Below, in pieces: positions 42,809 to 49,539 of a DNA stretch of 49,539 bases. The stretch covers positions 1 to 49,539 of the forward strand of contig CAIJTF010000036.1 of assembly GCA_903823565.1 (NCBI GenBank), in the 5' to 3' direction. How positions within the stretch are numbered: the first letter of the stretch is position 1; each line of letters opens with the position of its first letter. The DNA comes from an uncultured Flavobacteriales bacterium (GTDB lineage Bacteria; Bacteroidota; Bacteroidia; Flavobacteriales_D; Crocinitomicaceae). The position numbers and the translations under genes were made by a program. Under the pieces are notes generated by a model. It was not told the DNA's origin, did no database searches, and was given only the letters and a program-made list of their open reading frames with translations.

Positions 42809-45019
42809 ATGGGTCGTCGAGCGATTTTCTCCTTATGCCTTCTTTCTCTCATGTTCACGCCATTCGCACAGGACAGCGCTCGACAAACAGCCGATGTAAT
42901 CATCCGAACCTATTACCAATCCAAAATACTCCCTGATTCGATTTATCAAATGAATATCGTTTCGGGAAAGAAAATGGAAGTCGTTTTGCTGAGCCAACGA
43001 AATGTGGATGCCTCTTCCAACGCCTACCGTCAAGCATTTCGCAAAAGCCCCGGAATTTTTGTTTCAGAACACGACCCCTCGGGATTGCAGACGAGCATTT
43101 CCACCCGAGGACTTAGTGCCAACCGTTCGTGGGAATTCAACATGAGACAAAATGGATACGACATAGCTGCCGACCCCTCAGGGTATCCTGAGGCTTATTT
43201 TTCTCCAACCTTGGACGCCGTTTCCTCCGTCGAAGTGTATCGTGGTTCTTCGGCCCTTCAATATGGTACACAATTCGGAGGATTAATCAATTACCAACTA
43301 AAAGACAATACAGGAGAAAAACCCTTTAGCTGTGAAGGATCTCACACTTCTGGATCGTTCGGTCTCGTTAACAGCTTTAATGCTATTGGAGGAAAACAAG
43401 GCAAATGGAGCTATTACGGGTATGTACACCATCGTCAAGCGGAAGGGTTTAAGGCCAATAGCCGCTACTTCACTAAAAATTACTTTGCAAAAATTTCTTA
43501 CGCATGGAAAAATGGAAAAATTTCTGGCGAATACCATCACAGTTATTACCTCAACCAACAAGCTGGAGGTCTTCACGATTCGCTAGTGCTGGAAAACCCT
43601 CGAGCCTCCTATCGACACCGAAATTGGTTTGAGCTTCCATGGAAAATGGCTTCCGTGCAAGTCCAACACACTTTCAAAAAAGGCCTGAAAATTCAGGGTA
43701 ACATCAACTATTTGCATGGCGAAAGAAACAGTGTGGGCTATATGAAACCTATTTTCATAGCCGATACCTTTAACCTAAGCCTCAATTCCTACAATCCTAG
43801 GGAAATAGACATCGATGTTTACAACACCTTTTCCAGCGAAATACGCTTTAATAAGGGCTATGCTTTCGGAAAAAACAATCAAGTTCTAACCGGCGGTATA
43901 CGCTATTGCCTTAGTGATATACATCGCCTGCAAAAAGGAATTGGAACAGGAAATGCTGCCTTCGATTTAAGTGTTTCTCCCGATAATAATGGCAATTACT
44001 TTCAACGAGATTTAGATTTACAAACCCAGAACGTAGCCGCTTTTGTTGAAAATCTTTTCCAAATCGGAAAGCGACTGAGCCTCGTGCCCGGCTACCGAAT
44101 AGAGTCTATACAAGCCTCGATGTCTGGAAGGAGCAATTCCATACCAGGCGGTTACCTTACGGAACAACAAAAAGACAGAATATTAATGCTGGGAGGCGTT
44201 AGCGCCAAATATACCCTTGCCAAAAAAGCAAATTATTCCAGCACAGTCTACGTTAATGGAAACCAAAATTATCGCCCCGTCATGTACAGTGAATTGTTGC
44301 CTTCTGCAACCACTGAAACCGTCGACGCAAACCTAAGTGATGTGACCGGATATAGCAGTGAGGTGGGTATCAAAGGACATTTAATTAAACGAAATGTGTT
44401 GATTTTTTATGACCTAAACGCCTTTTATATTCGGTACAACAACAAGATTGGAACGCTTCAAGTGAATGGAAATCCATACAAAACCAATTTGGGAGATTTA
44501 GCTTCTAAAGGATTTGAATTTTATTCGGAAATCATCCTACTAAATCCCTTTTTCGTAAACGATGCGAAAACCGAAGAACTTAGTTTTTATGTGAGCGGTA
44601 CCTTGCTGGATGCGCGCTATGTACGATGGGACAACCCAAGCATTGCTGGGAATGAACTTACATCTATCATTGGAAAAAGAGCCGAGTATGCGCCCAATCA
44701 AATCCTTCGAGGAGGCTTGGAATATCGATTCAAGACCTTTGGATTCAATTATCAGATGCAATACTCAGGAACGTGTTTCTCAGACGCCGCAAATACGAAG
44801 GAGCCTAATTCAACCGCTACCATTGGCCTCATCCCAGCACTGGCCATACACGATTTCAGTATTTATAAAACCTGGTTTGATGCCTTCCAATGCAAGATCG
44901 GCGTCAACAATGTCTTCAATGAAATCAGCGTCGTTCGCCGAACCGGTGGCTACCCAGGACCCGGTGCCCTAACCAACCAAGGAAGATCGCTATACGCTAC
45001 CCTAAGCATAAAATTTTAA
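42809..45019 (+). CDS. TonB-dependent receptor, FecA-like
   Basis: A 736-residue outer-membrane receptor with a signal peptide (about 1-20, TPFAQ). There is no carboxypeptidase-regulatory-like domain; the N-terminus goes directly to the plug: FRKSPGIFVSEHDPSGLQ, ISTRGLSANRSWEFNMRQNGYDIAADPSGYPEAYF, VSSVEVYRGSSALQYGTQFGGLINY. Long barrel strands follow, ending ATLSIKF. The plug sequence resembles FecA-type ferric-siderophore or ferric-citrate receptors, so iron uptake is likely. A palindrome upstream supports iron control. No partner DUF4249 or ABC transporter gene is adjacent. Confidence 0.88.
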   Translation: MGRRAIFSLCLLSLMFTPFAQDSARQTADVIIRTYYQSKILPDSIYQMNIVSGKKMEVVLLSQRNVDASSNAYRQAFRKSPGIFVSEHDPSGLQTSISTRGLSANRSWEFNMRQNGYDIAADPSGYPEAYFSPTLDAVSSVEVYRGSSALQYGTQFGGLINYQLKDNTGEKPFSCEGSHTSGSFGLVNSFNAIGGKQGKWSYYGYVHHRQAEGFKANSRYFTKNYFAKISYAWKNGKISGEYHHSYYLNQQAGGLHDSLVLENPRASYRHRNWFELPWKMASVQVQHTFKKGLKIQGNINYLHGERNSVGYMKPIFIADTFNLSLNSYNPREIDIDVYNTFSSEIRFNKGYAFGKNNQVLTGGIRYCLSDIHRLQKGIGTGNAAFDLSVSPDNNGNYFQRDLDLQTQNVAAFVENLFQIGKRLSLVPGYRIESIQASMSGRSNSIPGGYLTEQQKDRILMLGGVSAKYTLAKKANYSSTVYVNGNQNYRPVMYSELLPSATTETVDANLSDVTGYSSEVGIKGHLIKRNVLIFYDLNAFYIRYNNKIGTLQVNGNPYKTNLGDLASKGFEFYSEIILLNPFFVNDAKTEELSFYVSGTLLDARYVRWDNPSIAGNELTSIIGKRAEYAPNQILRGGLEYRFKTFGFNYQMQYSGTCFSDAANTKEPNSTATIGLIPALAIHDFSIYKTWFDAFQCKIGVNNVFNEISVVRRTGGYPGPGALTNQGRSLYATLSIKF

Positions 45020-45060
45020 GAAGAAACCGTGCATTTTTTCTTGTTGTTTTATTTTTTTCA

Positions 45061-45068
45061 TAAATTCG
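45061..45068 (+). promoter_or_regulatory. Possible -7 element TAAATTCG before the RRM gene
   Basis: One mismatch to TAnnTTTG, leaving a 37-nt leader before ATG 45106. Confidence 0.25.
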
Positions 45069-45105
45069 ACCAATCAAATCTATTCTAAAACGTGCTTAAA
45101 CGATT

Positions 45106-45663
45106 ATGATCAGTATTTTCGTTGCCAAACTCGATTTTGGTGTCGACAACGCCAAGTTGCGTTCTCTCTTTGAATCTTACGGAAAAGTTAACAAGGCCAC
45201 GGTAGCGATGGACAAAGAAACGGGTCGATCCAGAGGCTTCGGCTTTGTTGAAATGGAAAGCGAATCCGAAGGACAAGCAGCCATTGATGGCTTGGACGGT
45301 TTTCAAATTAATGGCCGTTCGATAGCTGTAAAAAAGGCGGAAGACCGAAGCGACAACCGAGGAAGTACCTCGTTTAATCGTTCGGAATCCCCTCGAAGAA
45401 CGGAGGGATACCAACCCGAACCGAAAAAATCATCCGACGAAGGTTTTATTGCACCGGCCTTTGATCCAAGTGCACTGGATAATCGAAAAAAGATCCTTCC
45501 TAAGGAAAAGGATCGAAAATCCGATAACGATATCGATCGCTCGAAAAAACCTAAAATGGATGCCTACCGGAAGAGTGGTAAAAAAGATCGTTTTTTTGAC
45601 GACGAGGATGACGATGACCTTTCCGGAAGCCTTTTTGCTTTTAGTGACGAAGATGAGGATTAG
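45106..45663 (+). CDS. RRM-type RNA-binding protein with an acidic C-terminal tail
   Basis: A 185-residue protein. The N-terminal about 80 residues form an RNA recognition motif: RNP2 IFVAKL (4-9) and RNP1 RGFGFVEM (43-50) with the aromatic residues needed to stack on RNA. About 75 residues of Ser, Arg, Lys and Pro-rich low-complexity sequence follow, and the last 25 residues are strongly acidic (FFDDEDDDDLSGSLFAF, DEDED). Single-RRM proteins are common in Bacteroidota, where Hfq is often missing, and may act as RNA chaperones. The basic-then-acidic tail is longer than in minimal RRM proteins. Cytoplasmic. Confidence 0.88.
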   Translation: MISIFVAKLDFGVDNAKLRSLFESYGKVNKATVAMDKETGRSRGFGFVEMESESEGQAAIDGLDGFQINGRSIAVKKAEDRSDNRGSTSFNRSESPRRTEGYQPEPKKSSDEGFIAPAFDPSALDNRKKILPKEKDRKSDNDIDRSKKPKMDAYRKSGKKDRFFDDEDDDDLSGSLFAFSDEDED

Positions 45664-45696
45664 TCCTCTTGTACTTCAATAATCATTCAATTACCT

Positions 45697-45704
45697 TACT
45701 TTTG
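45697..45704 (+). promoter_or_regulatory. -7 promoter element TACTTTTG, leaderless position, for cca
   Basis: Perfect TAnnTTTG ending 4 nt before ATG 45709. Confidence 0.6.
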
Positions 45705-45708
45705 TCGC

Positions 45709-47130
45709 ATGGCGGAGAATTATTCCCATGTACTTTCCCATCGGGTTTTTCAAGCAATGGCTCAGACCTCTTCGGAACTTCATGTTCCCTCGTATGTTGT
45801 AGGAGGCTTTGTACGCGACTGCCTATTAAACCGCCCATGTAAAGACATTGATGTGGTGGTCCTTGGCGACGGTCCTGCCTTCGCCCGTTGCGTTGCAGAA
45901 AAACTAAAGGTAAAGAACGTTTCCATTTTCAATACCTACGGAACCGCTCATTTTCGATACAAAGAATTGGAATTAGAATTTGTGGGAGCAAGGAAAGAAT
46001 CCTACACAAAAGCATCAAGAAACCCACAAACGCAACCGGGTACCCTACAGGACGATCAAGAACGAAGAGACTTTACAATAAATGCACTCGCCTTCAGTTT
46101 AGAGGAAGCTTCTTACGGTGAATTGGTTGATCCGTTTGAAGGCGTAAAAGACTTAGCTGCGGGCCTGTTGCGGACACCCCTCGATCCCGAAATCACCTTT
46201 GCAGACGATCCCCTTCGCATGATGCGCGCGGCACGCTTTGCTGCCCAACTTGGATTTTCTATTGCGGCCCCTGCCCTGCGCGCTATGCACGCACATCAAG
46301 AACGCATCCACATCGTTTCGATGGAGCGAATTATCGTTGAACTCAATAAAATTATTCTTTCCCGACATCCATCCAAAGGGTTTAACATACTCCATAAAAC
46401 GGGATTACTGGAACGCATATTCCCAGAAATGACAGCACTATCTGGGGTTGAAACCGTAAATGGTTTTAGCCATAAAGACAATTTTGATCACACCTTAGAA
46501 GTGCTTGAAAATGTATGCAAGGAAAGCGAAAACCTATGGTTACGTTGGGCAGCAATTCTTCACGATATCGCAAAACCCGCGACCAAACGGTTTGATCAAA
46601 AACAAGGATGGACCTTCCACGGACACGAAGAAATTGGTGCTCGGATGGTTCCTAGAATTTTCAAAAAACTACGACTACCGCTGGACAGCAAAATGAAATT
46701 CGTACAGAAAATGGTGCGCCTACACTTGCGCCCTATTGCCCTCGTTAAAGGCTCTGTTACCGATGCTGCAATTCGCCGCTTGCTTTCGGAGGCAGAAGAC
46801 GACATCGATCTGCTAATGACCCTATGCAATGCAGACATTACCTCTAAAAATGAATTTAAAGTAAAACGCTACAAAAAGAATTTTGAATTGGTTTCCGAAA
46901 AACTCAAACTGGTGGAGGAAAAAGATAGAATTCGGAATTTCCAACCCCCCGTTACGGGTCAAGAAATTATGGCGATTTTCGGTTTGTCTCCCTGTGCTGA
47001 AATAGGGACCATTAAGCAAGGGATTAAAGAAGCCATTCTGGAGGGTAAAATTCAAAATACGAAAGAGGACGCGCAACAAGAAATGTATCGGCTGGCAGCA
47101 GAACTTGGAATTAAACCAATTGTTCAGTAA
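45709..47130 (+). CDS. cca: CCA-adding-type tRNA nucleotidyltransferase with HD domain
   Basis: A 473-residue class II nucleotidyltransferase. The catalytic head has GGFVRDCLL (about 32-40) and DIDVVV (Asp46 and Asp48, metal ligands); RRDFTINALAF and DDPLRMMRAARFAAQLGF give the nucleotide-selecting neck. An HD domain follows (AILHDIAKPATKRF, HGHEEIGARMV), as in Bacteroidota members. It would add or repair the 3' CCA of tRNAs. That fits the tRNA-Arg gene in this window, which lacks an encoded CCA. A poly(A) polymerase is the main alternative within the family. Leaderless-type promoter upstream. Confidence 0.9.
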   Translation: MAENYSHVLSHRVFQAMAQTSSELHVPSYVVGGFVRDCLLNRPCKDIDVVVLGDGPAFARCVAEKLKVKNVSIFNTYGTAHFRYKELELEFVGARKESYTKASRNPQTQPGTLQDDQERRDFTINALAFSLEEASYGELVDPFEGVKDLAAGLLRTPLDPEITFADDPLRMMRAARFAAQLGFSIAAPALRAMHAHQERIHIVSMERIIVELNKIILSRHPSKGFNILHKTGLLERIFPEMTALSGVETVNGFSHKDNFDHTLEVLENVCKESENLWLRWAAILHDIAKPATKRFDQKQGWTFHGHEEIGARMVPRIFKKLRLPLDSKMKFVQKMVRLHLRPIALVKGSVTDAAIRRLLSEAEDDIDLLMTLCNADITSKNEFKVKRYKKNFELVSEKLKLVEEKDRIRNFQPPVTGQEIMAIFGLSPCAEIGTIKQGIKEAILEGKIQNTKEDAQQEMYRLAAELGIKPIVQ

Positions 47131-47136
47131 TTTAAA

Positions 47137-47144
47137 TACCTTTG
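47137..47144 (+). promoter_or_regulatory. -7 promoter element TACCTTTG for the acidic pRiA4b-type gene
   Basis: Perfect TAnnTTTG ending 7 nt before ATG 47152. Confidence 0.55.
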
Positions 47145-47151
47145 TATTCAC

Positions 47152-47727
47152 ATGGAACAAGGTCTTAAATTTCGCGTTTTGCTTGACTCTGAAAGCAAAG
47201 AAGAAGTATTCCGTGATATCTTAGTTCCGGAAGATCAGAATTTCGAAGTGTTTTATCATTCCATTATGAAAGCCTTTTCTTTCAGCGGTGATCAAATGGC
47301 TAGTTTTTACGTCTCCAACGATCAATGGGATAAAGGCCACGAAATCAGTCTAATGGATATGTCTTACGATGACGATTCCGTAGATGAACTTTGCAATGTC
47401 ATGCAAAAGGCCATTATCAAGGATTTCGTTTCGGAATCAGACCAGAAGTTTATTTTGGTCTACGACTTCATGAAAATGTGGATCTTCCTCATTGAGCTCA
47501 TTGGAAGGGAACTGATGGAAGAATCCGTACCTAAAACGATGCTGAATGTTGGAACTCCTCCCCTAGAGTCTTCCAAACAGGATTTAGAGGAAGATATGTT
47601 TCGTTCAGGTGGAGGCGCACTTTCCTCGGGATTGGATGAAGACGACGAAGATGATTACGGCTTCAACGATTATGGCGATGATTACGACGACGAAGACCTT
47701 TCAGGCTACAACGAATATGAATACTAA
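47152..47727 (+). CDS. pRiA4b ORF-3-like (IS1096 TnpR-like) protein with acidic tail
   Basis: A 191-residue protein. FRVLLDSESKEEVFRDILVPEDQNFEVFYHSIMKAF (about 7-42) and a following SFYVSNDQWDKGHEISL resemble the plasmid pRiA4b ORF-3 family (PF07929 type), a small alpha/beta fold of unknown function; some members ride on transposons, which gave rise to the TnpR-like name. The last 45 residues are dominated by Asp, Glu, Tyr and Gly (DEDDEDDYGFNDYGDDYDDE). No transposase or inverted repeat is near, so there is no sign that this gene is mobile. The methyltransferase gene starts directly after its stop codon. Confidence 0.7.
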   Translation: MEQGLKFRVLLDSESKEEVFRDILVPEDQNFEVFYHSIMKAFSFSGDQMASFYVSNDQWDKGHEISLMDMSYDDDSVDELCNVMQKAIIKDFVSESDQKFILVYDFMKMWIFLIELIGRELMEESVPKTMLNVGTPPLESSKQDLEEDMFRSGGGALSSGLDEDDEDDYGFNDYGDDYDDEDLSGYNEYEY

Positions 47728-48435
47728 ATGGAAAAAAACGATCCCGTTGGTCAAGCCATCTTAGCATACGCTAAAAACCAAAAACCCAAAGACATCCTCG
47801 TTTGTTCGGATTTGTGCGACGACGACATTATTCCTGTAGAAGTTTTATTTAGAGGTATTGAAGAAATGCCTGAATTAGAAAAAAAAGCCATGGCTCTGTG
47901 CAGAGGAACCGTATTAGACGTCGGAGCGGGAGCTGGGATACACGCTGGTTATCTTATGAATCAGGGATTAAAGGTAATGGCTATCGATTCATCCATCGGG
48001 GCGGTGACGTATTTAAAGCAAAAAGGAATTCCTGTCGTACATAGCACATTCGAATCCTACGCAGAAAATTCCTACGACACCTTGCTGTTCTTAATGAACG
48101 GTTTAGGGATTGCCAAAACCAAAACCAATGTCCCAAGCTTCCTTCGTCATGCCAAAAAATTATTATCACCTGGCGGGCAAATCCTTTGCGATTCGTCTGA
48201 TGTCGCGTTTCTCTATGAAGAAGAAGATGGCTCTTTTTGGCAAGATTTAAATGCAGAATACTATGGTAATTTCACCTTTACGATGCATTATGGGGACCAT
48301 TCTACTCCACCATTTCAATGGCTTTATTTGGATTATGACGCATTGCATGAATTCGCAAGCCAATCAGGTTTTAAATGCCAAAGGGTTTTTGTCGATGAAC
48401 ACCACTACCTTGCCCAATTAACCTTATTGGATTAA
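47728..48435 (+). CDS. Class I SAM-dependent methyltransferase
   Basis: A 235-residue protein with motif I VLDVGAGAGIHAGYL (about 70-84), an acidic loop MAIDSSIGAV after strand 2, and LLFLMNGLGI as motif IV, followed by LSPGGQILCDSSDV. The first about 60 residues are a short N-terminal helical lid. The substrate cannot be told from the sequence. Its ATG follows the preceding TAA directly, so translation is probably coupled with the acidic pRiA4b-type gene. Confidence 0.85.
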   Translation: MEKNDPVGQAILAYAKNQKPKDILVCSDLCDDDIIPVEVLFRGIEEMPELEKKAMALCRGTVLDVGAGAGIHAGYLMNQGLKVMAIDSSIGAVTYLKQKGIPVVHSTFESYAENSYDTLLFLMNGLGIAKTKTNVPSFLRHAKKLLSPGGQILCDSSDVAFLYEEEDGSFWQDLNAEYYGNFTFTMHYGDHSTPPFQWLYLDYDALHEFASQSGFKCQRVFVDEHHYLAQLTLLD

Positions 48436-48514
48436 TCTAAAGCCCTTTAAACCTGAATTCTGGAAAGGTTGCCAGGATAATATTAAATTTTGCAATGGAT
48501 TCAAGGACTTTGCG

Positions 48515-48522
48515 TATTTTTG
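48515..48522 (+). promoter_or_regulatory. -7 promoter element TATTTTTG for sucD
   Basis: Perfect TAnnTTTG with a TTG 22 nt upstream (48490-48492) as a possible -33 element. It ends 18 nt before ATG 48541. Confidence 0.55.
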
Positions 48523-48540
48523 AACTTCAAAATTGATAGC

Positions 48541-49419
48541 ATGAGCGTTCTAATCAACAAAAATTCTAAGGTAATCGTACAAGGGTTTACAGGAAGTGAA
48601 GGTACCTTTCACGCAGGACAGATGATCGAATACGGCACCAACGTCGTAGGTGGAGTAACGCCGGGAAAAGGCGGTAGTACGCATCTAGATCGACCGGTAT
48701 TTAATACGGTTTATGAAGCCGTTCAGCAAACAGGTGCAAACGTTTCCATAATATTCGTCCCACCCGCTTTTGCCGCAGATGCCATCATGGAAGCCGCAGA
48801 AGGAGGAATCGAAGTCATTGTATGTATAACAGAAGGTATTCCCGTAAAGGATATGATCGCTGCTAAAGAATTTATTAAAGGCCATTCGTGTCGTCTGATT
48901 GGACCAAACTGTCCAGGCGTAATAACCGCTGGCGAAGCCAAAGTAGGAATCATGCCCGGTTTCGTATTCAAACAAGGGAAAATTGGTATCGTATCAAAAT
49001 CGGGTACCCTTACCTATGAAGCCGCGGACCAAGTCGCTAAAGCAGGACTGGGAATTACCACTGCCATTGGAATCGGTGGAGACCCGATTATTGGTACCAC
49101 TACCAAAGAAGCGGTTGAGTTATTGATGAACGACCCTGAAACGGAAGGAATTGTGATGATTGGAGAGATTGGAGGAAATTTAGAAGCCATTGCAGCGCGT
49201 TGGATTAAAGAGAACGGCACCAAACCAGTCGTTGGATTCATAGCCGGCGAAACCGCTCCAAAGGGACGTACCATGGGACATGCCGGCGCCATTGTTGGCG
49301 GAACCGACGACACCGCAGAGGCTAAAAAGCGTATCATGCGGGAATGCGGCATCCATGTAGTTGACTCCCCTGCGCACATCGGTAAGAAAATGGCTGAAGT
49401 TATGGGCGTAATGGCCTAG
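48541..49419 (+). CDS. sucD: Succinyl-CoA synthetase alpha subunit
   Basis: ATG 48541 gives 292 residues, the usual length; the longer frame from TTG 48490 would include the promoter. CoA-binding features at the N-terminus ([30 protein letters not shown]) and [10 protein letters not shown] are intact, and the phosphorylated His247 lies in [12 protein letters not shown]. With SucC it makes ATP or GTP from succinyl-CoA in the TCA cycle. The beta subunit gene is not in the window. Confidence 0.97.
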   Translation: MSVLINKNSKVIVQGFTGSEGTFHAGQMIEYGTNVVGGVTPGKGGSTHLDRPVFNTVYEAVQQTGANVSIIFVPPAFAADAIMEAAEGGIEVIVCITEGIPVKDMIAAKEFIKGHSCRLIGPNCPGVITAGEAKVGIMPGFVFKQGKIGIVSKSGTLTYEAADQVAKAGLGITTAIGIGGDPIIGTTTKEAVELLMNDPETEGIVMIGEIGGNLEAIAARWIKENGTKPVVGFIAGETAPKGRTMGHAGAIVGGTDDTAEAKKRIMRECGIHVVDSPAHIGKKMAEVMGVMA

Positions 49420-49434
49420 TTTTTTCGTTCTTTC

Positions 49435-49539
49435 GTGCCTAAACCTACCTTTGAAATCCCGAGCTTTATTCGGAAATACGAGAATTTACACATTGTCTTT
49501 TGGTTATTGAAAGACATGAGTTGGTGTATGGGTTGGAAA
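49435..49539 (+). CDS. Start of a hypothetical gene, GTG start, cut by the window end
   Basis: From GTG 49435 an open frame runs to the right edge (35 codons): (M)PKPTFEIPSFIRKYENLH, then IVFWLLKDMSWCMGWK. The pattern of a short polar start followed by a hydrophobic segment with WLLKDxxW resembles small conserved membrane proteins of Bacteroidota of unknown function. A later in-frame ATG at 49516 would lose this part. The coding call rests on similarity from memory only. Confidence 0.5.
   Translation, partial: MPKPTFEIPSFIRKYENLHIVFWLLKDMSWCMGWK

Noticed and set aside
47152..47727. Mobile-element gene, because relatives are named IS1096 TnpR-like
   Set aside because: No transposase, terminal repeats or target duplication are seen; the gene has a normal promoter and a coupled downstream gene.
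49446..49453. TACCTTTG promoter element near the right edge
   Set aside because: It lies inside the apparent coding frame that starts at GTG 49435; most likely a chance match, unless the true start is further downstream.

Overview
The window looks like a chromosomal segment of a Bacteroidota bacterium of the Flavobacteriales type, perhaps close to the Crocinitomicaceae or Cryomorphaceae. The reasons are a gliding-type secretion (T9SS) C-terminal domain next to a PorP/SprF protein, TonB receptor/DUF4249 pairs, DUF4924, TlpA/DUF4369 proteins, and repeated TAnnTTTG promoter elements, the -7 motif of Bacteroidota. The exact family is an inference from content, not from a tree. I see no insertion sequence, CRISPR array, prophage or rRNA.

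Layout. 1-213 is the end of a membrane protein that resembles NuoN. 331-5429 is a three-gene surface cassette: a T9SS cargo with calcium-binding repeats, a PorP/SprF protein and an OmpA/PD40 protein, closed by a strong terminator. 5563-6137 is a broken gene joining the start of another secreted protein to an OmpA tail, apparently the scar of a second, collapsed cassette. 6161-8971 holds an orphan DUF4249 lipoprotein, an acidic lipoprotein and a predicted barrel protein. 8982-12067 (minus) holds a steroid-5-alpha-reductase-like enzyme, a 3-beta-HSD-like reductase and a papain-family protease; a large WG-repeat protein is divergent from the protease. 14831-15405 has no protein gene but carries tRNA-Arg(ACG), its terminator and hairpin repeats.

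15406-20096 holds a nitroreductase, a barrel protein and, on the minus strand, a TonB receptor/DUF4249 pair. 20235-30852 is mostly housekeeping: pheT, a SpeA-type decarboxylase, an ArsC-like protein, an AspH-like hydroxylase, a PcrA/UvrD helicase, a PhnA-like zinc ribbon, an M61 peptidase and purT. 30933-32379 is a VTC/DUF4956 pair. 32383-41312 is a tight plus-strand run: lpxK, punA, gatB, three thioredoxin-like proteins (the first without its cysteines), lpxH, tsaE, an alanine-dehydrogenase-like protein and a small HsdR-N-type nuclease fold. 41309-42670 is a three-gene minus-strand operon. 42809-45019 is a FecA-like TonB receptor with a Fur/Irr-like palindrome upstream. 45106-49419 holds an RRM protein, a CCA-adding-type nucleotidyltransferase, an acidic pRiA4b-type protein, a methyltransferase and sucD; the start of one more gene lies at 49435.

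No wholly new system is obvious. The most interesting points are the promoter positions, which fall into two classes (3-8 nt or 16-23 nt before the start codon, the first implying leaderless mRNAs), the collapsed T9SS cassette, the thioredoxin-like paralog without CXXC, the His-to-Gln change in the alanine-dehydrogenase-like protein, and a possible iron operator.
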